Positions 33,278 through 41,835 are shown, numbered from the stretch's first letter. The stretch: 64,000 bases of DNA from Burkholderiaceae bacterium (GCA_016710525.1 JADJVQ010000012.1:1-64000), one strand, 5' to 3'. Program-made: numbers and translations. The notes: generated from the sequence alone by a model not told the origin.

Positions 33278-33739
33278 ATGGTTCAGGAAGCGGTGTTCGA
33301 GGGCAGCTTGCAGTGGGCGGGACCGAGTCCCGGGCAGGCATTCAGCTACGACAGTTTCGATCGCACGACGCACTTGCAGTTCGCTGGCGGTGCGGTGGCG
33401 CAGGCCTCCGCCCCGGCCGCCTTCAACGGAGACGATTCCCGGCTCAATCCCGAGACACTGATGCTGGCCTCGCTGATGCAGTGCCACTTCCTCACGTTCA
33501 TGGCGGTCGCGTCCAAATCGGGCGCGACGGTGCTGTCCTATCGCGACAGCGGCAGCGGCCGTTTGGCGATGAAGGATGGTCGCATGCGCTATGTCGAAGT
33601 CATCCTGCGCCCGGCGGTCGAACTGGCCGACCCCGTGCACATGGCCCGGCTGGCCACCTTCCACGACAAGGCGCACGCCAACTGCTTCATGGCCAATTCG
33701 GTCAACTTCCCGGTGCTGGTGCAGCCGCCCGCCGCCTGA
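33278..33739 (+). CDS. OsmC family peroxiredoxin-like protein
   Basis: A 153-residue OsmC/Ohr-fold protein with the two redox cysteines: LASLMQCHFLTFMAVA and HDKAHANCFMANSVNFPV, the latter ending in the family's C-terminal NSVNFPV-type motif. OsmC proteins reduce organic peroxides through a Cys pair in the cytosol and are often induced by stress. ATG 33278 follows CAGGAGG at ideal spacing. It stands alone between the Bug gene and the convergent TonB receptor gene. Confidence 0.85.
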   Translation: MVQEAVFEGSLQWAGPSPGQAFSYDSFDRTTHLQFAGGAVAQASAPAAFNGDDSRLNPETLMLASLMQCHFLTFMAVASKSGATVLSYRDSGSGRLAMKDGRMRYVEVILRPAVELADPVHMARLATFHDKAHANCFMANSVNFPVLVQPPAA

Positions 33740-33745
33740 ACGACG

Positions 33746-36094
33746 TCACCAGCGATAGGTGGCCTGGCCGAACACCATCCTCCCCGGCTGGCGGCCGAAT
33801 GCGAAGTAACGCCGGTTGGTCAGGTTCTCGCCGGCCAGGCTCAGTTCGATGCGGCGGTCGAGCTGCCAGGCGATGCGGGCCGCCAGAGTCGTGTAGGCAT
33901 CGTAGGCGCCGTACACCCCGGTGGCGGTGTTGCGGTTCAGGTCGTCGCCGGAGCCGAACACACGGCTGACGTGGCGCAGCGCCACGAATCCGCTGGCCTT
34001 GCCATAGGCGCCCTCGAGCGCCAGTGACGCGGTGGTCTGGGGCACATCGGTCAGGCGCTTGCCTTCGCTGGCCGGCACGGCGCTGTTGCGGGTGATGTCG
34101 TAGCGGAAGTGGTGGGTGAGCATCGCGTTGATCCGCACACCGGGCACACCCAGCGGCCAGCTCAGTTGCGCTTCGATCCCGTCGACATCGGCCTGGGCGG
34201 CATTCTCGGTTTTCGTGAGCGTGGGCGACAGGCGACGGCGGTAGATCAGGTCGTTCAGGCGCTGGCTGTACAGCGTGACCGACGCGCCCGCGCCGTTGCG
34301 CCCCTGCCAGTCGGCCCCGACCTCCAGCGAGCGGACCCGTTCGGGTTTGAGCTCGGGCGAGGCGTCGTTGATCGAATCGGTGCCCGCCGTCGCGCCCGGC
34401 ACCGCCGTGCGCGAATACAAGTCGAGCAAGGCCGGCGGCCGGAAGCCCTGGCCGTAGGAGCCACGCAGGCTCACGCTGGGGCTTGCCTGCCAGACTAGCG
34501 CGAGCTTGGGGCTGAACTGCGAATACGCCTGGTTGCCATACTTGATCGCGAAGGCCGGCGCGGTGTTCTGGGTGACTTCGCCGTGATGCTGGACCCGGTC
34601 GGCACGTCCGCCCGCGTAGGCGGTCAGGTCGTCGCTGATCCGGTAGTCGAGCTGGCCGAATACAGCCACCGATTCCGATACCCCCGATCCCGAGTTGAGC
34701 CCGTTGCCCTTCGTGTCCTGATCGCGCCAGTTCACGAGCGTCACGGTGCGCCGATCGAGCTGGCCGCGGCTCACGGCTACGCCGCCGACGGCCGCCCACT
34801 GCGGCGAGAAGCGCTTGCGCAAGCTCACGTCGATGTCGATGCGCCGGTTGGGCTGCTCGGTGAGCTCGCCGGGTCCGCCGTCATAGGTCGCCCGTCCCGC
34901 GCTTGCCTGCGAAAATGTGAAGCGATGGCTCAGCATGCCCAGATGCGCGGCCAGCTGCGAGCCGTCCGCGAACCGATGGTTCAGCCGGGCGTAGAAACGT
35001 TCGTCGGTTTCGCTGGCCGGTGTCGGTGTGAACCAGTCGGTGGCTGCCAGCGCAATGCGCCGGCCGGTGGCGCCGTCGACCGATACGCTGCCCGCATAAA
35101 CCGCTTCCCCGGCGCTGTTGCGCAGGAAGCTGTCCGGTCCCGAATAACCAACCCGGTACCCAGTGTGCGCGAAGCCCACCGTGATGCGGGTCGCCGGGCC
35201 GGCGTTCCAGTGCAGCCCCAGGTCGCCATAGTGCTGTGTCCAGGGGCGGGCGCCTTTGTTGCCGAGCCACCAGGCCGGGCTCCCGTCGGGAGTGGTGGTT
35301 GCGCGAGCGCCCGTCACCGGCACGGTGGCGGTGCCGGCAGTCGTCGGTTTGACGACATCGTCGCTGTCGGCGTAGCCCGCGCTTTCGCGCCAGCCCGTGG
35401 CCAGCGTGATGCCCAGGCCGCCCTCCAGGCGATGGCGCAGCGCGAGTGCCCCGGCACGCTGGCCGAAGTTGCCGATGCCGGCGCGTATCTGCGCCAGCGG
35501 CTGGTCCGGCGAGGCGGTGATCACGTTGATCACGCCGCCCATGGCGTTGCCGCCGTACAACGCCGAATACGGGCCGCGGACCACCTCGATCCGATCGATC
35601 TGATCGGTGATCAGCGAGGCGACATTGATGCCGCCGGACAGCGCGTTGTTGATCGGATGGCCGTCGATCATCACCAGCGTGCGCACGGTGCGCGGGATGC
35701 CGCGCAGCGACAGCACGGCCTGCCCGGAGGCGGGCGGCGAGACACCAAAGGCGGCGCCCCGCAAATAGGTGCCCGGCACGTCGACCAGGGCGTCGCCCAG
35801 ACGCAGCGGCGCGCGCCGCGCAAGGGCCTCGCCGCTCACCACCGAAACGCTGGCCGGGCTCGATGCGGCGCCCAGCGCCACGCGGGTGGCCGTGACGATC
35901 ACAGGGGCCAGCGTGTGGGGGCTGTCGCCCTGATCCGCGCTGCGTTCCTGGGCTGCGGCAGGCCCGGCGAAAGCGGCCAGCAGGGCGGCCGCCAGCAGCG
36001 TGGGTGCGAGTGCCGCATACCGTGCGGAGTGCGGGCCGTCGCGTCCGATCGCAGGGGTCTGTGGGGCCGGGGTCTTGCTCGGTTGCTTGGGCAT
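33746..36094 (-). CDS. TonB-dependent outer-membrane receptor (BtuB/CirA type)
   Basis: The 782-residue receptor has a long signal region (ALAPTLLAAALLAAFAGPAA, cleavage near AQERS) and a TonB-box-like stretch just after it (LAPVIVTATR). The plug domain (about 70-190) shows VDVPGTYLRG, LRGIPRTVRTLVMIDGHPIN and RIEVVRGPYSALYGGNAMGG. The beta barrel follows and ends with the aromatic terminus (ATYRW) of such barrels. Substrate cannot be read from sequence. The gene is divergent from nirS and preceded by two FNR/Dnr-type boxes, so it may import copper, heme or cobalamin for denitrification enzymes; this is inference from context. It converges on the OsmC gene with 6 bases between stops. Confidence 0.88.
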   Translation of the reverse strand: MPKQPSKTPAPQTPAIGRDGPHSARYAALAPTLLAAALLAAFAGPAAAQERSADQGDSPHTLAPVIVTATRVALGAASSPASVSVVSGEALARRAPLRLGDALVDVPGTYLRGAAFGVSPPASGQAVLSLRGIPRTVRTLVMIDGHPINNALSGGINVASLITDQIDRIEVVRGPYSALYGGNAMGGVINVITASPDQPLAQIRAGIGNFGQRAGALALRHRLEGGLGITLATGWRESAGYADSDDVVKPTTAGTATVPVTGARATTTPDGSPAWWLGNKGARPWTQHYGDLGLHWNAGPATRITVGFAHTGYRVGYSGPDSFLRNSAGEAVYAGSVSVDGATGRRIALAATDWFTPTPASETDERFYARLNHRFADGSQLAAHLGMLSHRFTFSQASAGRATYDGGPGELTEQPNRRIDIDVSLRKRFSPQWAAVGGVAVSRGQLDRRTVTLVNWRDQDTKGNGLNSGSGVSESVAVFGQLDYRISDDLTAYAGGRADRVQHHGEVTQNTAPAFAIKYGNQAYSQFSPKLALVWQASPSVSLRGSYGQGFRPPALLDLYSRTAVPGATAGTDSINDASPELKPERVRSLEVGADWQGRNGAGASVTLYSQRLNDLIYRRRLSPTLTKTENAAQADVDGIEAQLSWPLGVPGVRINAMLTHHFRYDITRNSAVPASEGKRLTDVPQTTASLALEGAYGKASGFVALRHVSRVFGSGDDLNRNTATGVYGAYDAYTTLAARIAWQLDRRIELSLAGENLTNRRYFAFGRQPGRMVFGQATYRW

Positions 36095-36133
36095 TGCTGG
36101 GCGCTCCTTGCCGCGCCGTCGTGCTGCTGCTTG

Positions 36134-36147
36134 TTGACCTTGGTCAA
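36134..36147. promoter_or_regulatory. FNR-like box in TonB receptor/nirS promoter
   Basis: TTGAC-CTTG-GTCAA is a perfect dyad with one changed base in each half relative to TTGAT-N4-ATCAA. It lies 40 bases upstream of the TonB-receptor start (36094, minus strand), in good position for control of that gene. Confidence 0.6.
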
Positions 36148-36173
36148 TTTAGGCCGATCGAGGCGGACTGAAC

Positions 36174-36187
36174 TTGATTCGCATCAA
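36174..36187. promoter_or_regulatory. FNR/Dnr box upstream of nirS, perfect
   Basis: TTGAT-TCGC-ATCAA is an exact consensus site, about 95 bases before the ribosome-site-linked ATG of nirS (36282). Dnr activates nirS in response to NO in pseudomonads; the same logic is expected here. Confidence 0.8.
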
Positions 36188-36309
36188 TGAGTCCGTCGCG
36201 ATGCAGCAAGAGAATGCTTTCCAGACACACGCGAACCGAACCGAACGACAGATCGTTCAATGGCCCCCCAGGGAGAGTTCCATGAAGCCGATGACACCCC
36301 TCACCTCGA

Positions 36310-38010
36310 TTGCGTTTCTTAGTGGCCGCCGCGCTGGCGACCCATGGCGGGCTTGCCGCCGCGCAAGACAAGAAACCGGTGACGGAATCCGAAATGCGCT
36401 ACCAGGCCGGCAGCTCACCGCTGGCCCAGGAAGAGATGTACCAGGGGATCAACCCGAAATCGCCGCCGATGACCAAGGCCGAGTTCGACAAGGCCCGCCA
36501 AATCTATTTCGAGCGCTGCGCCGGCTGCCACGGCGTGCTGCGCAAAGGCGCCACCGGCAAGCCGCTGACCCCGGACATCACAATGGCGCGCGGTACCGAG
36601 TACCTGAAGACCTTTATCAAGTACGGCTCGCCGGCCGGCATGCCCAACTGGGGCACGTCAGGTGACCTGACCGATGCCGAGGTCGATCTGATGGGCCGCT
36701 ATGTGCAGCACGAGCCGCCGACCCCGCCGGAGTGGGGCATGGCCGACATGAAGAAGACCTGGAAGATCATCGTGCCGCCGGAGAAGCGCCCGACCCGCAA
36801 GATGAACAGCTACAACATCGAGAACGTCTTCTCGGTCACGCTGCGCGACTCGGGCGAGGTCGCGGTGATCGACGGCGACACCAAGAAGATCATCAGCATC
36901 GTGAAGACCGGCTATGCGGTGCACATTTCGCGGGTGTCGGCCTCGGGCCGCTACCTGTATGTGATCGGGCGCGACGGCCGGATCAACCTGATCGACCTGT
37001 GGATGGAGAAGCCCGACAACGTCGCCGAGATCCGGATCGGCCTCGAGGCGCGTTCGGTCGACACCTCCAAGGCAAAGAATTTCGAGGACAAGCTGGCGAT
37101 TGCCGGCGCCTACTGGCCGCCGCAATACGTGCTGATGAAGGGCGACACGCTCGAACCCCTGAAGGTGCAGTCCACGCGCGGCACCACGGTCGACACGCAG
37201 GAATACCACCCCGAGCCGCGGGTGGCCTCGATCGTGGCCACGCATGACAAGCCGCAGTTCATCGTCAACGTGAAAGAAACCGGCAAGGTCCTGATCGTCG
37301 ACTACAGCGACCTGAACAACCTGAAGACCACCGAGATCGGCGCGGCCCGCTTCCTGCATGACGGCGGCTGGGATTCGACCAAGCGCTACTTCCTGGTGGC
37401 GGCCAATCAGTCGAACAAGATCGCCGTGGTCGACAGCAAGACGGACAAGCTGGCTGCGCTGGTCGACGTCGGCAAGATCCCCCACCCCGGGCGCGGCGCC
37501 AACTTCGTGCATCCCAAGTTCGGTCCGGTGTGGGCGACGGGGCACCTGGGCGACGAGACGATCTCGCTGATCGGCACCGATCCCAAGGGCCACAAGGCGC
37601 AGGCCTGGAAGGTGGTCCAGACCCTGAAGGCGCAAGGCGGTGGCAACCTGTTCATCAAGACCCACCCGAAGTCGAGCAACCTGTGGGTCGATACGCCGCT
37701 GAACCCGGATCCGAAGATCAGCCAGTCGATTGCGGTGTTCGACCTGAAGAACATCGACAAGCCGTACGAGGTGCTGCCGATCGGCGAATGGGCGGGTGTG
37801 GGTGAAGGCGCCAAGCGGATCACGCAGCCCGAGTACAACCGGGCCGGCGACGAGATCTGGTTCTCGGTGTGGAGCGCCAAGAACCAGCAGAGCGCGATCG
37901 TGATCGTCGACGACAAGACCCGCAAGCTCAAGGCGGTGATCAAGGACTCGCGCCTGATCACCCCGACCGGCAAGTTCAATGTCTACAACACGCAGCGCGA
38001 CGTTTACTGA
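36310..38010 (+). CDS. nirS: Cytochrome cd1 nitrite reductase
   Basis: A 566-residue NirS: one-electron reduction of nitrite to NO in the periplasm. The N-terminal cytochrome c domain has ERCAGCHGVLRKGATGKPLT (Cys70, Cys73, His74). The d1 propeller contains GYAVHISRVSASGRYLYVIG, AGAYWPPQYVLMKGDTLEP, the catalytic-histidine segments QEYHPEPRVASIVATHDKP and FLHDGGWDS, and the terminal TPTGKFNVYNTQRDVY of the family. The leader is odd: this frame begins at a weak TTG (36310) without a ribosome site, while ATG 36282, with AGGGAGAG before it, encodes MKPMTPLTSIAFL in another frame. Removing one base near 36320 would join them into a normal signal peptide. nirM follows 12 bases downstream. Confidence 0.96.
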   Translation: MRFLVAAALATHGGLAAAQDKKPVTESEMRYQAGSSPLAQEEMYQGINPKSPPMTKAEFDKARQIYFERCAGCHGVLRKGATGKPLTPDITMARGTEYLKTFIKYGSPAGMPNWGTSGDLTDAEVDLMGRYVQHEPPTPPEWGMADMKKTWKIIVPPEKRPTRKMNSYNIENVFSVTLRDSGEVAVIDGDTKKIISIVKTGYAVHISRVSASGRYLYVIGRDGRINLIDLWMEKPDNVAEIRIGLEARSVDTSKAKNFEDKLAIAGAYWPPQYVLMKGDTLEPLKVQSTRGTTVDTQEYHPEPRVASIVATHDKPQFIVNVKETGKVLIVDYSDLNNLKTTEIGAARFLHDGGWDSTKRYFLVAANQSNKIAVVDSKTDKLAALVDVGKIPHPGRGANFVHPKFGPVWATGHLGDETISLIGTDPKGHKAQAWKVVQTLKAQGGGNLFIKTHPKSSNLWVDTPLNPDPKISQSIAVFDLKNIDKPYEVLPIGEWAGVGEGAKRITQPEYNRAGDEIWFSVWSAKNQQSAIVIVDDKTRKLKAVIKDSRLITPTGKFNVYNTQRDVY

Positions 38011-38022
38011 TCGGAGCCAGAC

Positions 38023-38343
38023 ATGATCAACAAGACCGTTCTCTCCGTAGTTCTGATGGCCGTGCTGGGCGGCCTCGCCGGGACCGCGGCGGCCAGTGCC
38101 GACCTGGCCAAGAAGCTCAACTGCGCGGGCTGCCACACGCCCGACAAGAAGCTGGTCGGGCCTTCTTACAAGGACATCGCCGCCAAGTACAAGGGTGATG
38201 CCGCGGCCCCAGCCAAGCTTGCCGACAAGGTGAAAAAAGGCGGGGCCGGGGTCTGGGGTCAGATTCCCATGCCGCCCAATGCCGCGGTGTCGGATGGCGA
38301 TGCCAAGGTGCTGGTCGACTGGATCCTTGCCGGCGCCAAGTAG
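38023..38343 (+). CDS. nirM: Cytochrome c551-type electron donor
   Basis: A 106-residue periplasmic monoheme cytochrome c. It has a signal peptide (MINKTVLSVVLMAVLGGLAG, cleavage near AAASA), the heme motif NCAGCHT close to the mature N-terminus, KLVGPSYKDIAAKYKG and the axial methionine in WGQIPMPPNAAV, all typical of class I c551 proteins. It is directly downstream of nirS and would donate electrons to it. A strong terminator follows about 46 bases after its stop (38390-38418). Confidence 0.92.
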   Translation: MINKTVLSVVLMAVLGGLAGTAAASADLAKKLNCAGCHTPDKKLVGPSYKDIAAKYKGDAAAPAKLADKVKKGGAGVWGQIPMPPNAAVSDGDAKVLVDWILAGAK

Positions 38344-38367
38344 CCCTCAACGCCGCCGAGGCGGCCC

Positions 38368-39660
38368 GTGACTCGATTCCTTCCAGTTGGACGGTCCCTG
38401 CGGACCGTCTTTTTTTTTCTGCTGGCGGGCGCGGCGTGCGTGCCGGCACGGGCGGCCGATCCGGTGGTCGGGGCCGACGCGGCGGCAGGGCGGCTGCACA
38501 GCTGGGATTGCGGCAGCGGCGCACGGCTGGGCGAAGCGGCACTGCCCGGGCCATTGACTGCGCCGCTCGTGGTCGATGCCAGCGGTGCCCGTGTGTATGC
38601 CGCGTCTGGTGCGCACCTGCGGGCGTTGTCCCTGCCGGCGCTGGCACTGGAGGCCGGCCGGCAACTGGCGAATCCGGTAACCCGATTGGCTCTGGGCAGC
38701 GGACCAGACGGGGTGCTGCTGGCGGCCGGCGGCGCGGCAACTGGAGACGCCGCGGTCGGCGGCTCGGCGGCAGGTGGTTCGGCCGGGAGTGGTTCCGCGG
38801 TGGCGCCCTCCGCTTCGGGGGCGCGCTGGACGCTCACTGCGCATCACCCCGAAACCCTCACGCCGGCGTATGCGTGGAGCCTGCCGGTGGCGGGCGAAAT
38901 TTCTGCGCTGCTCGGCATCGAGGCGCGCCGGCGGTTCGTGGTGGGCTTCGCCGCGCACGACGAACTCTGGGAGATCGCGTGGAACCGGGATGCGCCGCCG
39001 GTGTTGCGCGGGCTGGTCCACGACTACCGAAGCGGCGAAGCGGTGCCGCTGCCGGGACGCTTCACCGAGCGCACCTTCAAGGTTCCGCGGGCGACCCGCG
39101 ACCTCGCCGCCGGTGGCATGCCGTTCGAAGTGCTCCAGGTCGACCGAGAAGGCGGCGTGGGCATCGTCAATCTCGACATCCGCCGCCGCACCGAACCGGT
39201 GCCGATGGTGGCAGTCCGGTTAATCGCAGCCTGGCGCGGCACGCAGGACCGGGGCTGGCTCGTTTTCCATGACGATGGGCGGATCACTCGGGTGCGCGCC
39301 CCCGACGGGCGCCAGCAGGCCTGGGGTCGATTGCCCGTCGCTGCGATCGACGCGGTGTCGGCGCCCGACGGTTGGGGGGCGATCGTTCTCGAGGGCGTTG
39401 GTGCGGATATTGGCGCAGGCGCAGGCGCAGGCGAAAGCGATGTCGGCGCCGCGCGCGCGAGCGCAGGCGGGCGACTGCGGATGGTGTCGGCGCTGGCAAG
39501 CGAATCGGCGCCCGGTGCGACCGTCGGCGGCGAAACAGCGTCTGGACCGGTCGTCGCCGGTGCCCATCGGCTGGCCATCTCGGCCGCCGGCACATGCGTG
39601 GCGGTGCTCGATAGCGAGGGTCGCTGGCTTTCGTCTCGGGCACTGCGCGAGATGCGCTGA
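38368..39660 (+). CDS. Secreted beta-propeller protein, possibly cytochrome d1-like (NirF/NirN-related)
   Basis: A 430-residue protein starting at GTG 38368, 24 bases after nirM. The signal peptide contains a Phe triplet (RSLRTVFFFLLAGAACVPAR). The mature part consists of repeating beta blades (GSGARLGEAALPGPLTAPLV, RRRFVVGFAAHDELWEIAWN, VLRGLVHDYRSGEAVPLPGR). Two low-complexity insertions rich in Gly/Ala/Ser interrupt it (about 130-150 and 345-365). The order of the blades and its place beside nirSM suggest a d1-domain protein, as NirF and NirN are, but no heme c site is present and similarity is weak. A role in d1 heme assembly or nitrite reductase maturation is inferred. A rho-independent terminator overlaps its first codons. 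Confidence 0.6.
   Translation: MTRFLPVGRSLRTVFFFLLAGAACVPARAADPVVGADAAAGRLHSWDCGSGARLGEAALPGPLTAPLVVDASGARVYAASGAHLRALSLPALALEAGRQLANPVTRLALGSGPDGVLLAAGGAATGDAAVGGSAAGGSAGSGSAVAPSASGARWTLTAHHPETLTPAYAWSLPVAGEISALLGIEARRRFVVGFAAHDELWEIAWNRDAPPVLRGLVHDYRSGEAVPLPGRFTERTFKVPRATRDLAAGGMPFEVLQVDREGGVGIVNLDIRRRTEPVPMVAVRLIAAWRGTQDRGWLVFHDDGRITRVRAPDGRQQAWGRLPVAAIDAVSAPDGWGAIVLEGVGADIGAGAGAGESDVGAARASAGGRLRMVSALASESAPGATVGGETASGPVVAGAHRLAISAAGTCVAVLDSEGRWLSSRALREMR
38390..38418 (+). terminator. Rho-independent terminator after nirSM, within the next gene's leader
   Basis: GACGGTCC (38390-38397), loop CTGC, GGACCGTC (38402-38409), then nine T residues to 38418: a textbook intrinsic terminator for nirS-nirM. 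It lies inside the first 17 codons of the following frame, and the T-run encodes the Phe triplet of that signal peptide. It would reduce read-through into the propeller gene. Confidence 0.85.
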
Positions 39661-39688
39661 GCGAATTGGCGCGCGGCATCGGGATTCC

Positions 39689-39702
39689 TTGATCCGCCTC
39701 AA
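39689..39702. promoter_or_regulatory. FNR/Dnr box, one mismatch
   Basis: TTGAT-CCGC-CTCAA differs from the consensus at one base. It lies 58 bases upstream of the Crp/Fnr regulator gene (39761), which suggests autoregulation or control by a second Fnr-type protein. Confidence 0.6.
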
Positions 39703-39760
39703 GCCTTCCCGGAGGCTGTCCGACGCAAAATGCCCTGATGCAATGGTCGGACCACGGACA

Positions 39761-40432
39761 ATGAACAAGCGGACACTGGATGTCGCCGAGATGCTGGCGC
39801 GACTGCCGATGTTCAAGGAACTCGACCCGGCACAGCTGGCGGTCATCTGCGCGGGCACGCGCGCGGTGCGCGGCGAGCGTGGTCAGGTGCTGTTCGCCAA
39901 GGGCGATCCGGCACGGGTTTTTTATGTGGTCCTGTTCGGCACCGTGAAACTCGCGCTCTCGGCCGGTACCCACAATGAAAAGGTGCTGCAGATCGTCGGT
40001 CCGGGTGAAACCTTCGGCGAAGCGATGATCTTCCTCGAGCGGCCGTTTCCGGTGACCGCCGAGTGCCTGTCGTCGTGCCTGCTGCTGGAAATCGCCGGCG
40101 AGGGTCTGCTGGCTGCGGTCGACGCGAGTCCGGTGTTCGCGCGCCGGGTGCTGGCCGGCATGAGCCAGCGCCTGCACGAGCTGATCGGCGACGTCGAGGC
40201 CTACAGCACGCGCACCGCGGCCCAGCGGCTGGTCGGGTATCTGCTAAACCTGTGCGGCGCGAGTGGCAGCGCGCATTTTCCGACCTCGAAATACGTGGTC
40301 GCGTCGCTGCTCAACCTCACACCCGAGACGCTGTCGCGAATCCTGCACACGCTGACCCAGGCCGAGCTGATCGAGGTCGACGGCCGGCACATCCGCATCC
40401 GCGACGCCGACCGGCTGCGTGCCTACGTGTAG
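39761..40432 (+). CDS. dnr: Crp/Fnr family regulator, Dnr-like
   Basis: A 223-residue activator. The cyclic-nucleotide-type sensor domain (about 15-130: LPMFKELDPAQLAVICAGTR, VLFAKGDPARVFYVVLFGTV) is followed by the dimer helix and a winged HTH with TSKYVVASLLNLTPETLSRI. The recognition helix carries E..SR as in FNR and Dnr, which read TTGAT. There is no N-terminal Cys cluster, so it is not an oxygen-sensing [4Fe-4S] FNR; Dnr-type proteins sense NO through heme. It stands at the end of the denitrification island and is the likely regulator of the boxes at 18602, 18648, 22037, 36134, 36174 and 39689. ATG 39761 is used; upstream ATG 39743 is possible. Confidence 0.85.
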   Translation: MNKRTLDVAEMLARLPMFKELDPAQLAVICAGTRAVRGERGQVLFAKGDPARVFYVVLFGTVKLALSAGTHNEKVLQIVGPGETFGEAMIFLERPFPVTAECLSSCLLLEIAGEGLLAAVDASPVFARRVLAGMSQRLHELIGDVEAYSTRTAAQRLVGYLLNLCGASGSAHFPTSKYVVASLLNLTPETLSRILHTLTQAELIEVDGRHIRIRDADRLRAYV

Positions 40433-40551
40433 CAGCAAGCCCTTGGCTGTGTCGCGCGGAATCCTTGGCTGGAACGCCGGCCGATCCCCTTGAAGTGACT
40501 ATCCCCGGCAGTTGTGGTCTCATGCGCAGCTTCGCATCAGGAGCAGGTAGC

Positions 40552-41790
40552 GTGGCCAAGGGACTGACGACAACGGTGCTGCATGCCGATCGGCAATCGG
40601 ACATCGAGCACGGCGCGGTGCACAAGCCCATGCACGCGGCCGTCGCGTACGGGTATCGTTCATCGCGCGAGCTGGCTGCCGTATTCCAGGGCGACAAGCC
40701 CGGGCACGTCTATGGTCGCCAGGGCAACCCCACCACCTCGGCGCTCGAAGCCAAGGTGTCGCTGATGGAGCAGGCGGCGGGCACGGTGTGCTTTTCGACC
40801 GGCATGGCGGCGATCGGTTCGATGATGATCGCGCTGCTGCGCAAGGGCGATCACGTGGTCTCCAGCCAGTTCCTGTTCGGCAATACCAACAGCCTGCTGC
40901 AGACCCTGGCCGCGATCGGCGTCGAGGTGACGCTCGCCGATGCCACCGACGTCGCGGCCGTGGCGGCGGCGCTGCGGCCGGCCACGCGACTGGTGTTCGT
41001 CGAGACCATCGCCAATCCGGCCACCCAGGTGGCCGATCTCGCGGCGATCGGCGAGCTGTGCGCGGCGCGCGGCGTGCTCTACGTGGTCGACAACACCATG
41101 ACCTCGCCCTGGCTGTTCCAGCCGCGCACCGTCAAGGCCTCGCTGGTGATCAATTCGCTGACCAAGGCCATCGGCGGCCATGGCAACGCGCTGGGCGGCG
41201 CGGTGTCGGACACCGGCCTGTACGACTGGACCGCCTATCCGCACATCGCCCCGGCCTACAAGAAGGGCAAGCCGGCCACCTGGGGCATGCAGCAGATCCG
41301 CAAGAAGGGCCTGCGCGACCTGGGCGCCACGCTGTCGGCCGAGCACGCCCACCGCATCGCCATCGGCGCCGAGACGCTCGCGCTGCGCATGGACCGGGCC
41401 TGCGGCAACGCGCTGCTCCTGGCGCACTGGCTCGAGACCCAGCCCGGCGTGGCCCGGGTCGCATATCCGGGGCTGGCCAGCCACCCGCAGCACGCCCGTG
41501 CCCGCGAGTGGTTCCGCCACTTCGGCGCGCTGCTCAGCTTCGAGCTGCGCGAGGGCGTCGACTGCTTCGACTTCCTTGACGCGCTCGAGCTGGTCATCAA
41601 GTCCAGCCACCTGGGCGATACCCGCACGCTGGCGATCCCGGTCGCCCACACCATCTTCTTCGAGATGGGCGCGGCGCAGCGCGCCCAGATGGGCATCGGC
41701 GAATCGCTGATCCGGCTGTCGGTGGGGATCGAGGATTTCGACGACCTGCAGGCCGATTTCGCGCAGGCGCTGGCGCGCACCGCGGGCTGA
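40552..41790 (+). CDS. PLP-dependent Cys/Met metabolism enzyme (O-succinylhomoserine sulfhydrylase/cystathionine gamma-synthase type)
   Basis: A 412-residue fold-type I PLP enzyme. The cofactor lysine is in NSLTKAIGGHGNALGG. Other landmarks are YGRQGNPTTSALEAKV, CFSTGMAAIGSMMIALL, VFVETIANPATQVADL, LYVVDNTMTSPWLF and SSHLGDTRTLAIPVAHT. The family makes or breaks thioethers of homocysteine and cysteine; close relatives in Burkholderiales are annotated as cystathionine gamma-synthase family proteins. GTG 40552 has AGGAG 8 bases upstream and gives the usual N-terminus (AKGLTTTVLHADR); an upstream ATG at 40522 is the alternative. It is a single transcription unit between dnr and ada. Confidence 0.9.
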   Translation: MAKGLTTTVLHADRQSDIEHGAVHKPMHAAVAYGYRSSRELAAVFQGDKPGHVYGRQGNPTTSALEAKVSLMEQAAGTVCFSTGMAAIGSMMIALLRKGDHVVSSQFLFGNTNSLLQTLAAIGVEVTLADATDVAAVAAALRPATRLVFVETIANPATQVADLAAIGELCAARGVLYVVDNTMTSPWLFQPRTVKASLVINSLTKAIGGHGNALGGAVSDTGLYDWTAYPHIAPAYKKGKPATWGMQQIRKKGLRDLGATLSAEHAHRIAIGAETLALRMDRACGNALLLAHWLETQPGVARVAYPGLASHPQHARAREWFRHFGALLSFELREGVDCFDFLDALELVIKSSHLGDTRTLAIPVAHTIFFEMGAAQRAQMGIGESLIRLSVGIEDFDDLQADFAQALARTAG

Positions 41791-41799
41791 CTGACGGGG

Positions 41800-41835
41800 C
41801 CGATCCGCGGGGGGCCGATCGGCCCCTCGGATCGG
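41800..41835. repeat. Nested palindrome after the PLP enzyme gene
   Basis: Outer arms CCGATCCG (41800-41807) and CGGATCGG (41828-41835) enclose the perfect 16-base palindrome GGGGCCGATCGGCCCC (41811-41826). It begins 10 bases after the stop at 41790. It could end transcription as a GC-rich hairpin, but no T-run follows. Confidence 0.5.

Noticed and set aside
39406..39435. GGCGCA microsatellite-like run
   Set aside because: It lies in frame in a Gly/Ala insertion of the propeller gene and is common in such GC-rich low-complexity coding sequence.
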